Positions 11,501-23,992 of a DNA stretch of 64,000 nucleotides are shown piece by piece; the stretch's first letter is position 1; the number at the start of each line of letters is the position of its first letter. A program made the position numbers and the translations under genes. A model generated the notes under the pieces. The model worked only from the letters and a program-made list of their open reading frames with translations. It had not been told where the DNA came from and searched no databases. This DNA is from Tetragonia tetragonoides (taxonomy: Eukaryota; Streptophyta; Magnoliopsida; Caryophyllales; Aizoaceae). The stretch is from assembly GCA_038025085.1 (NCBI GenBank), contig CM076153.1:16405001-16469000 (forward strand), written 5' to 3'.

Positions 11501-14500
11501 TGGAGCCTTCAGATTTTGGACCACAATGACAATGACCACTGTTGTTGTAAATACTTGTAATAGTACAGGAGTAGGTGAGCCTTGTGCTTGAATTAGCTGA
11601 ATCAGGTGCCAGATGATTTAGGTATAATTTGAGGTAGTTTAGCTCTCCTTAAGGGAATATACTTATTCAAGGAGGCCATGTCACACGCCAAGAGCAACTG
11701 CTACTTTAGGGAATTCAAAACAAAGTACAGCCCTACATTTGCTAATTTATTAATTTCATGCATGGTGCAAGATAATAAAGCTAATTACAGATGTTTATTG
11801 AAAGCATTAAAATGTGATCAAATCTTAGAAACGCCATGAAGGCCTCTAGAACCAATAATGCCGCCACCATTGAGTGCAAGAGTGCCACACGCCATGACAA
11901 GAGCGTTGATGTTTAGGCTTGCTTGAGTATGATCAGATGCCAACGCATCACTTGACCAAATAAGAGATGCAGAAATTCCACTGGAGAGAAATTCCTTCTT
12001 GAAGTTTGTAAACACCATGTAGGTCATGCTGCCACACAAGACAAATGCGTGGCAAAGAGACCAAAAGGTTGCAGTCTTACATCAACATCAACATCAACAT
12101 CAACATCAACATTACCCCATTGCCTCCAAAGAGGCTCCCACCTTGGCAGGGTATAAGGAGGGGGGGTCGGTTGTACGCAGCCTTACCCTTGTGATGTCTC
12201 ATAGAGAGGCTGTTTCCGTATGACCCGAGATCCGAAGTGTGAAGACCATCGGGAACTTAACAAAAATTAAGAAGTGCTGACAATGTTTACGAGCCATTTT
12301 GCTTTAGTCCATTATATTCTGAAGTCAAAAAGTAGTAAAGCTTTTGGCTCCACTAGAAACGGTGGACACTGTTGCAGTCTTGTTAGTGCATGATAAATTG
12401 TGCTGATGCTTTTAACTTTTACTTCTTGAAAAATTAATCACTGATATGGAGCTGAAATTCTAGGTTGTCGGATCCTAGATGAGTGAAGTTCCGTAAATGG
12501 TTGTGTTGGAAGGGAAAATTCGTTTTATGATATTATAATACTGCTATGATCAATTTAAGAGGTTGCTGGAGATTGTATATTTGCAACTGCTACACCCATG
12601 TCTGTGCATGTTATAGGATTTATGTGTATTCTTGCGACTAGTGATGGAAGCCCTGTATCTCTTCTACTTCTCTAATTCCTCTTACAATAATGTAAATTAC
12701 CTGCTTTCTGTAGGTCTCTGTTGCACCTGGAGGCCGCTGGAACAGATTCAAAACATATTCAACAATACAGAGGACTCTAGAAATTTGGGGATCTGTACTG
12801 ACATTTATCTTTAGAGTATGGTTGATCAATCAGAAGTTTTCATATAAAGGTAAATTCTTTGAATTTGGTGATCGATTGTTAGGGTCATTTTATACTGTAA
12901 GGCAGTCCAATCTACTTGTCTTCTTTGCAGTGATATTTTGTTAAGTGACGCGATTGTCAAGCAAGGGACTGACTGAATTTTATCTCACCACGGCACCACT
13001 GACGTTACTATCTTGTCTAACTTGCACGGCACCACAACAATGACCAGGTTGCCACGTTCCAATAACTTTAATTGAAAATGATTGTAACAAATTGTTAAGA
13101 GCATCCAGCAGGAGCTTTCTCTTGCTTTAACAACTACCAATTTGCTGAGGAATGGTGTAATTTTTCCTTTGTGGGTTTAGATTTCTAATGCCAATGTTTA
13201 TATGCATGGGCCCTGTATATATTTACAAGATATATAACACAAAAGCTTGTATAAGAAGGTCTTACCATAACTTTCGGTGAGACGAGAGTAACTTTTTAGT
13301 GAAACAAGGGTCCATACTCATAATAAGTGACCTCTACATTTCTAAATAGTGACTCCATTTTTCTATGAGTTGGTCTCACACAAGACTTACTCTATAACTA
13401 AATACTATATATGTATTTTCTATCACATCCCTGTAGTCAGTGTTTGAGGAGTGCCGCTGCTATGCACTCCTATTTCCTATCACTCCCAAATCTATTTTGG
13501 AAATTGTCAATTTCTACTTTCAGCATAGATATACTCCAAAGCTTGTCTATCTCTTGCAGTTTTCTTTTCTTCCCAAAGTTTTTTTGTGGCTTTTTCGGCT
13601 TTGCGTCTCTGGTAGTTGCACTAGCCAAGTGTAAGGCTGCGCAGATTGGCTCCTAGACTTCACCAGTGGCGGAATTACATTGGGCCATTGTTGATAGTTG
13701 TTCTTAAAAAAACAGTTGTTTGAATAGGGTGTTGTTATCTTCTGTTCCACATTAGTATTCTAATTTAATCCTAAATATGCAGGAGGAATGACAGAAGAGA
13801 AGAAAAGGCTGAGGCGGATTGTTCTTGCAAAATGGTTGAAAGAAAGCATCTTAAGGCTAGGTCCAACATTCATCAAAATTGGCCAGCAGTTCTCTACAAG
13901 AGTGGATATTCTTGCTCAAGAATATGTTGATCAACTCTCAGAACTTCAGGTTAATGTTCATCTTGAAGATATGCAGAAAATACCATTACAGAAGCTCCTG
14001 ATGCCATAAGATTTCTATTTTCTCTTCCGTTAAAAAACGAAGTGTATTTTATGGCGTTCATAATAGCTTAGTCTTAGCCGGGAGCATCTCAGTTTTTTAC
14101 ACTACCTCGGCATTTTCAGATGTTGCAATAGTTGAACCTAGAGATATGTGCTGCTAGGAGCTTCTATGTATATGCAGTGAAGTTACCGATAATTGAAAAA
14201 TGCCCTGGTTGACTTTGTTGTCTGGCACTCTAAATGAATGCCAATGGAACTTCATTTAAGGCGAGAATTATTGATGAATTAATTAACAGATGGAGGAAAT
14301 ATAAAGAAACTGATGACATTATGTTTTCAAGATCCAAACTTTAGTGGCTCATGGGATTTTTTATTCTTTACCATTGTAGTTGAAGATTAAACATCAAATA
14401 TCATTTAGATGTGTTAATTCTTTTGATGCCTTCATGCTGGATCTAGTTCTTTGAGTTACAGTATTTAATTAGATATTTTCACAACTTTTTGTTCACTTCC

Positions 14501-17500
14501 TGTTTGGTGATCTGACACTTACAGCTCCATTTATATATCAGGACCAAGTTCCTCCTTTTCCATCAGAGACTGCTGTAGCTATCGTTGAAGAGGAGCTTGG
14601 AGCTCCTGTAGGTGATGTCTTTGAACGCTTTGATTTTGAGCCCATAGCGGCGGCAAGTCTTGGTAACTCCTACATCTCCTTTGGCCCTCGTAAATGTTGT
14701 AAAATTAGAATAGTCGTGTGACTGTGAAGCATCCGCTTTTGCAGGTCAGGTCCACCGAGCAAGGCTAAAGGGTCAGGAAGTAGTTGTTAAAGTACAAAGG
14801 CCCGGACTCAAAGATCTTTTTGATATTGATCTCAAAAACCTGAGGGTTAGTATCTAACTGATCTCTGATTGCACAACTCAGTCAGCTACCCTTCAAATAG
14901 AAGAAGTATTGTATTGGTAAAGCTAGACAATGATTACAGCTGAGGACAAGGTCTCCTCAAAATAAAACGAAAAATCCTTACAGATCTCCTTAGGTCCTCA
15001 ATGGAGGTAGAACCCCCTAATATAGTCTGTTGCATCAGCCCATAGGGAAGCTAGAAACACACCATAGGTAGTAATGTTCATAATGCCTGTTCAACAAAAT
15101 CTATTATCTTTCTATTATATTTTAAAACTGGAGAAGTTGTCCTCATCTATAAACTCTTAGCACCCCATTTTTCACCAAGTGTTCAATCTAAATTAATAAT
15201 TAAAGTAGGATATTTTATCTTTTATTTCTATCTTAAGTTGATACAATATATAAAATCAGCTGAATTGATATGATACAAAATCTGACTTTAGAGCGCTTTA
15301 GGTTCCAAATTAGACTAGAAGCTGAAAACAAGGTAGTAAGAAGGCAAGTAGGGTGATCGTGCAGATTATTAGGTGTTTATCCAGAAGAGTCTGCTTCCCT
15401 TGTACGTTACCAACGGAACCTGAAAAGAATTCAGGATATGAAGCTTAGAAGTGAGTCGATATTGTGGCTCCTTAAGATGATAATTCCAAGATTCCAATTT
15501 CCCCTCTCAAAGTGTAGAATAAGAGCATCCACTAAACAAGGAAACCTGTTGCCAGACTCAAATCTGCCCAATTGCCCTCCTAGAAACATATCCTTTATCC
15601 AGTCCAAATTTTTTATATAACCACGGAAAAAAAGAAAGGAAAGCTGATACCCGAGTCCGTGAATTTCTGAGCATTGGTAGCTTAAATACCAGCTTAGGCA
15701 TCCTTTATTCCATTACAGGCCATACTTGCTTCTGATGACTCTTTCTAAATGCCCAATATTTAACAGAAAATGCATGATATTAGCCTACCAGAGAGATTCT
15801 TACTTCTTAGTAACTATTTGATCAAAACCTTGACTACTCATGCCTCAGGTCTATGCACCACTACCAACTCACCAGATGGTCCCTTCTTCGCAATTCCTTC
15901 CCAACCTTAGACTAATGAATATTGTATGTCAATTTGTAAGCTATCGGACTCTGTCATGATTACTGGGATATTAGTAGTACAAACTGCTAGAGATAGAAAC
16001 TGGAACAAGTTTATTTGAACCGCAAACAGAGGTAAGGTCTCTTCAGCCCGTTGTCTCCCTTGTTAGTTAGTAAACAAGTGTACCTTCAGAGGAGGTGTGA
16101 AGACTCTTAGGAGAAATATGCACAAGAACCTGGTAAAGAATCTGTCTACTGCAGGTCGTTTACAAAAAAAGTTCCTCGAAATAAGCTCAGGCAGATGTAA
16201 AAGGCTACATATTATTATTTCTGAAGGCATTTGCAAAAGTTTTTATCTGGAGTTTGGAAACCCTATTTCTGGAAAACCACAATTTTCTATTTTCTATTTT
16301 CCATGCGGTAGTATATATTTAGAAAAATTTGGCTAAAACCCCCTTAAGTTTACTACGAATTGCCAGAAACCCCCTTAAAAGATCACTTTCAGTACCCCAT
16401 AATAAATTTAAAACCTAGTCGTGACCCCCCTAAATCCATTTTCCAGCCAACTTCCAGACTTATGTGACCGGCATACCCTCACGTGTTACGCATATAAGTC
16501 ACGTAATAGTGGTTTTACCGCCTCTATTCCTGTAATTAGTCCACCTTAATATAATATATGGAAGTCAAAACTGGGCAAGTGGGGGAGTAAGTAATTAGAA
16601 GAAGAGGGGGTAAAAGCACTAGTAGGTGACTCACTTGCATAACACATGAGGTTATATCGGTCACACAAGCCTTAAAATAGGTCGGAAAATTGGCTTAGCG
16701 GGGTCACGACTAGGTTTTACAGTTTGTTAGGGGGTACTGAACAAAAGTGTTATTTAAAGGGGGTTCCTGGCAATTCGTGATAAACTTAAGGGAGTTTCAG
16801 TCAAAATTTACATTTATTTACTTCGAGTTTAACTGGGATCTTCTTCTTTACAAAGCCTCTAAATCACTCATCCATTTTTGCTACCAAGGCACCAACATAG
16901 ACTGTATACCTGGGATAGAATTTGGAAGGAGAGTCAGTGTGCTGGGATCCAACTGGATAAAGAACTTGAACTATTTCCTTCTACCTTTGATATTCTAAGT
17001 CTTGGAAATTTGGTCACATTCAACGTCCCCCCCCCCCACCCCCCCACGAGCAATGCTTTATAGTATTTTTTTTTTAATATTGCCTTTTGATGACTATCCA
17101 TTTGTGGGATTTGGCATTGTTCAAACTTTTGTCACTTTCGTTTGTTTGTAGGTCATAGCTGAATATCTTCAGAAGATTGACCCAAAGTCAGATGGTGCCA
17201 AGAGGGACTGGGTTGCAATTTATGATGAGTGTGCTAGTGTGTTGTACCAGGTTGTCTCCAACATTAGAACCTTTGAATACTTATTTGTTACTTTTTCCTA
17301 AATAAATAAATCTTCTCTATGCCTCTATGCAGTGTAAAGTTTCTGGGAGATTTGCTTTTAATGAATGCAGTTTGTATTTCTTGGTTGGAATAACGAAGCG
17401 GACTAATCCAAACTAGACATAGATATATCCACTTTCTATTAATTTATGATTAATAAGGCTGTGGGGCTGTGTAAATCTGTTTTTGCCGAAAGGACTAATG

Positions 17501-20500
17501 TGAATATGGATAAGAGTTCTAGGATAGTAAGGCTAGGTATCTTTGCATTACTGACTGTGGCTGTGAGAGTCGAAAGGGACTGAAGTTTATTATGAATGAT
17601 TTTCTGAGTGTCTCTTTCTCTGTAAGAAGCTGAGAGTATGTACATGAACACATATGTCAGCTGCTTGTAAACCAAGACGAGAACAGGTATCTTACAAAAT
17701 TTTAACTAGGAAGTGGCAATTGCAGCATAAAACTTTCACATAGAGTTGAACTTAACTTATGACTTTACCAGTGTCACATGGTATGTGGTAAGTTTTGATA
17801 CGAGGAACGGGTACGAAAACGCAATTCGCTGCCTAAGTTGTGTATTGTACTAAGGAGAGGTTCAGCGAATTGTGTTCCCAGTAAGCGGTACGTCAATTCG
17901 GGAATGCAATTCGCATGGGGGTTGAGCGGATTGTGTGACACCAACTTACCAATGGAGCCTATTTATGGTCCTTCTGATTAGCAAGTTTGACGACTGAAAT
18001 ATATCTTAAAAAATTTGTTTCTTTATATTTCAATTATAAAATAGCCATTAATTTGATTTTGGTGCTCAATGGATGTTCAATGCTGAATGCAATTCCCATG
18101 GGGGTTGAGTGGATTGTGTGACACCAACTTACCAATGGAGCCTATTTATGGTCCTTCTGATTAGCAAGTTTGACGACTGAAATATATCATAAAAAATTTG
18201 TTTCTTTATATTTCAATTATAGAATAGCCATTAATTTGATTTTGATGCTCAATGGATGTTCAATGCTGCATGTAATTCCAGGAGTCAATCAGTACTTGTG
18301 CATGTTCTGTGCTGTTTGCAAGTATAAGCTTCACAGTTCAGTTTCGTGGTCTGCATGTTAAATACATAGTCAAATTGATTGAGACTAACTGTAAGAATTG
18401 ACAGGAAATCGATTACACAAAAGAAGCGGCTAATGCAGAGCTATTTGCCAGCAATTTCAGGAACATGGATTATGTGAAGGTTCCTACAATTTTATGGGAA
18501 TACACCACTCCACAGGTTTGTTTTCACTGTGGTTTTTTTAATATTTGGGACAGCAGGCATCATTCGGTTTGTTTTAGTTTGCATGTTAAGAAAATGAACT
18601 TTGGTTGTAGGTTTTGTCAATGGAGTATGTCCCAGGGATAAAGATAAACAGGATTCAAGCATTAGATCAATTGGGTGTTGATCGGAAAAGGTATTATTAT
18701 CTCTAAATGCCACATGATCCAATTAGTGACTATTAGTTCTGAATGCCACAAGAAACAATCAGTGATTTCATTATCCTAAAGCAACTTTGCAAATTATTTT
18801 CTGCATTGAAAGTGAGTTATTTAAGTGAAAAGCTATCTATTTTGGGTGATCGCGTTATATTTGGTTGTTTGTCTCACAGACTAGGTCGATATGCTGTTGA
18901 ATCTTATTTGGAACAAATACTTTCTCATGGATTCTTCCATGCTGATCCGGTGAGTATCTCTTTTTATTCTTCACTGCTATTTAGAATGCATGGTATTTTC
19001 CACTTCATAACTCATATGCAAGATATTCAAAAACAACTCTACTGTCATATATGTCATTTGTGCTTCTAGTTATGTAGAATATGTATATTTTATCTACCCA
19101 CCTTGTTTGCTTTTTTTGTTTGTTTTTTCATTTCCGGGGGGGGGGGGGGCTGAAGGTTTACTATTCATTTGCTCCATCAAAAGACACAAATGATCACACT
19201 GCATTAAGAAAAGGAAAGAGAGGAAAGGGGATGAATCCTTATGTAGACTTTTAATCCTTTGGTTCACAGTTTATGCACAGCTGTCTGTGCTCTTTGTTTT
19301 AGTGTTTGACTTTCACTTTTTTGTGCGTACTCCTATTGTTATGGGTTCAGTTATGTCGTTTAGCTTTTTGTGGAAGTTCCTAAAAATAGAATCAGTGTGG
19401 GAGCCGACTTGGTTGCGCAAACAATAACACTGCATGGAAGATAAAGAGTGAAGATATGGAAGTTATGGAGATTGCCATGGTTCAAGTCACTTAAATGGAC
19501 TTGGACTTAAGAATTATTGTCATGGTTTGGAGTAACAAGGAAACATGTTGATGTGATTTTTAAATCCTTGTCAAAATGTGCAACAGTTAAAACATCCTGT
19601 TTTAGAAACTGCTTCAAGAACATGAATGCCGACAATGGTGAGAAAATTACAAAAAAAAACTACTACGCATGGTTGGTTGTAAGAGTTCTTCCTGCGATTC
19701 TGGCTACCCAAGGAGTGGTGCTTATAAATTGGAGGCTTTGATGCTTCTATTGTTTTCTCCATAGCTTCCATTCAAAATTTTACTGTATATTGAAGCTTCA
19801 AGTCTTCCCTGGGCAGCATCCTGGAAACATTGCTGTGGATGACGTGAATGGTGGAAGACTGATATTTTATGATTTTGGGATGATGGGGAGGTAAATCGAA
19901 AAGATATATTGTGTATCTACTAGGATCTTATTGGAGCTGTTCATTATTTTGAATGCAATTATTGTATCTTGCAGTATCAGCCCTAACATTAGAGAAGGCT
20001 TGCTTGAGGTATTCTATGGAGTCTACGAGAAGGATCCAGAGAAGGTCTTAATTTTATTTCGATGGCCCTCATGTTTCTTGATAATTTATAACTGATGGTC
20101 AATATTGCAACCATCTCTATTTTCGTTATTTTCATTTGTGTATTAAAAGTATCCTTGCTTCCAGGTTCTTCAAGCTATGGTTCAAATGGGTGTTTTAGTG
20201 CCTACTGGAGATATGACAGCTGTTAGACGAACTGCACTATTCTTTCTCAACAGGTATTCCTTATAAGATCCCTAACTGGTGTTCCCTTTTATATAATGGT
20301 GTTCATTAGAAGATTCTATTTACTGCTTATCATCAAAAGTGTACTATGCCTGAGCAGGAAGCTTTCCTTCTGTTAGTTAGGAGCTATATAGTATCTTCTG
20401 ATAGTGATCTTCCTGATCAAATGCTCTAGCGGAAGTACATTGGCTACAAGTCCTCCAACTAAGAAATCTTGGATTTTTTGTCTACAATTAGAAGTTGAAG

Positions 20501-23500
20501 TTTCTTCATCAAATACCTTTCCCTTACTGTCTATAAGAGACTATGGGATATTGACCATAGGATCGCTGTTACTTGTAAAGAACCTAATCAGACATTTCAG
20601 ATTCAGATGTGATGATAGCCATGTAATCATTCTTTTACAGTTTTGAGGAGCGTCTGGCAGCGCAAAAGAAAGAGAAGGAAATGGAAATGGCAGAACTCGG
20701 ATTCAAAAAACCATTAAGCAAAGAGGAGAAAACTCAGAAAAAGAAGGAACGGCTAGCTGCAATTGGTAAATATCAAACAAAATGTTCTGATGTGCAGGCT
20801 ATTAACATGGTTTGCCTTTTTTTTTTGTTGGTTGAGGGTTAGGGCATTTCAAAGCCTTTTCAGTTTATCCTGGATGCTAATGTCACTTTTCAACAATCTT
20901 ACCTTTTATCCTCTCTGATTATATAATATATTGTTGGAATGATTTGAATGAAATATGTAAAATTATGAAGAAGCTCTTTATGTCGTATTCTCAAGTGTCT
21001 GTTTTCAATGTATTAGTTTTTGCTGGATGCTGGATTTTGACTGCTGTGGCATTATGTTGCAGGGGAAGATTTGTTAGCAATTGCTGCAGATCAACCTTTT
21101 AGATTTCCTGCTACATTCACTTTTGTTGTCAGAGCATTTTCTGGTACTTACAGTTCATTTCATGTTTCATTCCATACTTGGACATCTTAATTGTAATTCT
21201 GAAATTCTTCTTGATCAACTTTGCAGTTTTAGATGGCATTGGGAAGGGGCTTGACCCTCGATTTGATATTACTGAAATTGCCAGACCGTAAGTGTGGATT
21301 CCAATTCCAGAGCTATCTTTGGTAGGAATATCATAATTAGGGCACAACTGATTTCCTTTAATTGCTTATGTATATTTTATTCCCTTGCAGTTATGCACTA
21401 GAGCTGCTAAAATTTCGTGAAGCTGGTGTTGAAGTTGTTGTGAAGGTATTATCCTTGAAAGACATTGCTTTTGTAGCAGCCCTGCCTATTGATTTATGTT
21501 TTTCTGAACTCTCAAAATTTCTCTTGTACGTAAACTCTTAATAGGATTTCCAGAAGAGATGGGACCGGCAATCACAGGCCTTCTACAACTTATTTAGACA
21601 GGCGGATAGAGTTAATAAGCTTGTTGACGTTATTGAACGGCTGGTAACCCTCGTATTTTAGAGAGACATTTTAAAGGATCCTTAGTTGTGATTTCATCTT
21701 CTCTCTATATGCTTGATCTCTGACACATCCTTGTTGATACATAGGAAAAGGGGGATCTGAAGCTTCGTGTTCGTGCTCTGGAATCTGAGAGGTCTTTCCA
21801 GCGTGTTGCAGCAGTTCAAAAGACAATAGGAAGTGTAAGTGAGCAGGCTGACTGAATAAAATTCGGTGTGAAAATATTAGGATACTCATTTGTTGAAGAA
21901 ATATCTGGCCGAGGTCGGGGTCTAGGGAGGTCCACATGGACCACATGTACCAAACCTTGCCGCTAGGCCCTAGCTAGTCTCACATAGAGAGCTGTTTCCT
22001 GTAAACCCACGAAAAACAGTTTTGGAAACAAGACAGAAGTTACCTGTGCTGCAAATAGAAATAACTAGACACACCGATGATATGGTGAAGCAGAGGAAAG
22101 CGAGTTGGGTGTTGTTTCCGGTTGTCTGTGTGACGTGCCACCATGATAGTGAGAGTTGTTTTGTGATTTTGCACATGCTTTAGGGCTACGGTTTTTGGTC
22201 GGTGGGGTGAATATTTTGTGTTCCCTAGTACTCCCTCCGTTTCATAATAAAAGTCACTTTTTTAACTGTGCACACAAATTAAGAAATGGTGAATTCAAGA
22301 AAAAGAGATGCTAAAATGACTACACTAACCTTAAACATTAAAAGCAATTTTGGAGAGAAAAGAAGTAAATGACATGAAAAAGGAAGGGTAAACTTGGAAA
22401 AGTAGTATAAATACTCATTGGAAATTGTTGTGTGCCTTATATTGTGAAACCAAAACAAAGTCAAAATACGCCTTATATTGTGAAACGAAGCAGATCTGTT
22501 TTGACTTTTGATGGTTTGAGGAGGGGAAAGGAGCTTAAACTGTTATGGCATTGCGCCTTTATGGCTAATTTTTGGTGCCATTGGCTGGAGAGAAGCTCTA
22601 TGGTCTTTTCAGGAGTTGGAAAGCTGGCGGAGTTTGTTTCTGATAGGATGGTGTATCTGGCTTCTTTTTGGTCAAAGCGGACGGGGCCTTTATGGGGGTG
22701 TCTTTGACTGGTGGTTAGCACCATAGGGGCGACTTTTACTAACTCATTTTTTTTCTTTTTGAAGACTCCTTGTCCTCTTGCCTTGTAATTATTTACTTTT
22801 GTTTGATAAAAAATTTATTCTCTAAAAGACAAAATAACCCATGCTTACTCCACTTAAGAAATTATAATGCTGAGTCTGCTGACAATTCCCAAGCTGCATA
22901 CCCTGCTTGAACATTTCTCTTGAAGCTGATTCGTCAACCTGCAGGTAGCAATTGATCGTATGTTACCTGTAACAAATACTAGTTAGACCTTTTTTTAGAT
23001 AAACGAATACAAGATAGACCTTTTTGTCTCCTCCGAGCTAGACTTTGTTCTACTAGTGTTATTCTCTTTAAAGTTTATTCCAGTCCAATCTCATTTTTAT
23101 TTTTCTATAAAACAGTCAAATCTGAAAATGTTGATATTGATCTTCCATAAATTCTCACATCTAGCATAATGTTTCCTGGTAGTTTATGAGGTGGAGTTTA
23201 AAACCATTGTGAGGTGGCCAACTAGCTGTCTGAGCACAAGGATAAGACATATTTTTGTCAAAATATATCCTAGTGGTTTGGGGTCAACTCCTGGAATCCT
23301 ATATCTTTGCAATTATGTTCATGCACAAAATACTTGAGAAACTAGGTCTAGCTATCTGATCAAATGAGAAGGGTCCTACAATGCAGTAGAGGGATTGTTC
23401 AGAACATCATACTGGGTTAGGCTGTGGCAGACTTAGGCACTTAGCTGAGTATTCAGCTTCTTGTTAAGCTGGAAAAAAATGCAGTAGTCAGATCTTTAGT

Positions 23501-23992
23501 CTTTTGACCTAGATGTATTTATTATGTATTTGCTTCCTGCCTTCACATGTGGTTGACAACACATTGTTGTCCATGAAGCGTGCTATCCCCTCCCCCCCCC
23601 CCCCCCTCCCAAAACACTTATGCTCTTGGTTTTGGGGGGAGGGGGTGGTTAGTAAAATTAGGCTGGTTATTAAGTTTTCGGTGGGGCCAGTGACTAATTT
23701 TATCTTTGATCATTTCAACAGGCGGTAGTTGCTGGCACCTTGGTTAACCTAGCCACAATTTTGTATCTCCATTCAATTCGAGTAAGTGGTCCTTTTGATT
23801 ATTCTACTTAATGCTTATTATTGCAATCGATAATCAATGCCAACTTTAATGACTTAATTTACTTGCCATCTCTAGGTGCCTGCCGCTGCAGCTTACGTTG
23901 TTTGTGTACTTTTTGGACTACAAGCTCTATTTGGTGTTCTTAAGGTCAAAAAGTTGGATCAAAGAGAGAGATTAATAACAGGAACTGCTTGA
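8583..23992 (+). CDS. ABC1K8: Plastid ABC1-like atypical kinase ABC1K8/OSA1 (20 exons)
   Basis: Exons: 8583-8993, 12714-12849, 13783-13949, 14542-14662, 14745-14845, 17152-17250, 18405-18515, 18611-18690, 18880-18949, 19817-19890, 19975-20044, 20165-20253, 20641-20765, 21063-21143, 21227-21287, 21391-21445, 21545-21643, 21745-21834, 23722-23781, 23876-23992. All borders are GT..AG, every phase agrees, and the sum is 2217 nt (738 residues; the Arabidopsis protein is about 760). Visible: a Ser-rich transit peptide, a Gly/Asn-rich linker ending SVEDIGQEEAWFK, KIGQ of the family's KxGQ motif near residue 215, the Ala-rich loop AAASLGQVHRA near 275, the lysine VVVKVQRPG near 292, EIDYTKEAANAELF near 345, FHADPHPGN near 433 and DFGMMG near 455. 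Two hydrophobic segments lie near the C-terminus, which ends ITGTA. The family acts at plastid membranes; OSA1 is linked to oxidative-stress and iron/lipid balance. The close paralogue ABC1K7 is the main alternative. Confidence 0.93.
10020..10380 (-). mobile_element. LINE 3' fragment (zf-RVT region) in ABC1K8 intron 1
   Basis: The minus strand encodes NVQIFSWPAVVDRIATKVNL followed within about 35 residues by EESTHHILLKCD. This matches the zinc-binding domain found after the reverse transcriptase in plant LINEs (hydrophobic-W-xxxxDR...T..NL, then a Cys pair and H...C). Frames are broken on both sides. Confidence 0.65.
10370..11960. repeat. Large inverted duplication carrying an LTR and a captured 3' gene end, in ABC1K8 intron 1
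   Basis: The left arm (about 10370-10870) and right arm (about 11430-11960) are inverted copies, roughly 500 bp each, with about 560 bp between. Each arm holds the same tail of a coding frame (SLNINALVMACGTLALNGGG... in the right arm, minus strand; frame-shifted in the left arm), a stop, an AATAAA signal and then CTAAAGTAGCAG-type sequence. In the spacer, minus strand, GGTATCAGAGC at about 11151-11162 is the usual primer-binding site for initiator Met-tRNA. It lies just after a tract ending TTTATCA, so the right arm includes a 5' LTR of a minus-strand element. A TATA-like CTCTATAAATA lies near 11415. Confidence 0.7.
12057..12235 (-). mobile_element. SINE with TTGATG-type 3' tail, in ABC1K8 intron 1
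   Basis: Read on the minus strand: GGAAACAGCCTCTCTATGAG, then GGTAAGGCTGCGTACAACCG, then GTGGGAGCC, ending in a run of TTGATG units (plus-strand ACATCA repeats at 12080-12110). This body with a TTG-rich tail is a known plant SINE layout (similar to TS-type). Relatives are at 21900-22015 and 39642-39770. Confidence 0.7.
16325..16812. mobile_element. Long-TIR Mutator-like element in ABC1K8 intron 5
   Basis: The arms are inverted copies for about 165 bp: left AATTTGGCTAAAACCCCC, right the complement of AATTTTGACTGAAACTCCC. Internal landmarks CAGTACCCC, TTTTCCAGCC and ACCCTCACGTGT also occur, in the same order, in the arms of the element at 4543-5621, so the two are family members. No exact target duplication could be set. 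Non-coding; about 490 bp. Confidence 0.75.
17902..18267. repeat. 183-bp tandem duplication in ABC1K8 intron 6
   Basis: Two adjacent copies (17902-18084, 18085-18267) share ATGGGGGTTGAG, TTACCAATGGAGCCTATTTA and GCCATTAATTTGATTTTG. Copies differ at only a few positions, so the event is fairly recent. The intron is spliced out and the duplication ends about 140 bp before the next exon. Confidence 0.85.
21900..22015 (-). mobile_element. SINE remnant in ABC1K8 intron 18
   Basis: The minus strand reads GGAAACAGCTCTCTATGTGA and then a GGTTTGGTACATG segment, resembling the bodies at 12057-12235 and 39642-39770. Both ends are ragged. Confidence 0.45.
22231..22490. mobile_element. Stowaway-like MITE, truncated on the right
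   Basis: It begins after a TA with CTCCCTCCGTTTCATAATAA, the common plant Stowaway/mariner MITE terminus. The inverted partner near 22470-22488 (TTGTGAAACGAAG) lacks the final GGAGGGAG and TA, where a LINE fragment begins. Confidence 0.65.
22490..22735 (+). mobile_element. LINE 3'-end fragment in ABC1K8 intron 18
   Basis: The frame gives KLLWHCAFMANFWCHWLERS, the conserved LW.CA....W..WLERN block found near the end of plant LINE ORF2 proteins. A few residues and a stop follow, and a T-rich tail begins near 22740. The upstream part is missing, which fits 5' truncation on insertion. Confidence 0.7.

Noticed and set aside
12026..12223. Frame with a HQHQHQ run
   Set aside because: It is the ACATCA tail of a minus-strand SINE.
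19517..19771. Frames on both strands between ABC1K8 exons 9 and 10
   Set aside because: They are short, overlap each other on opposite strands, and lie in an intron with matched splice sites on both sides.
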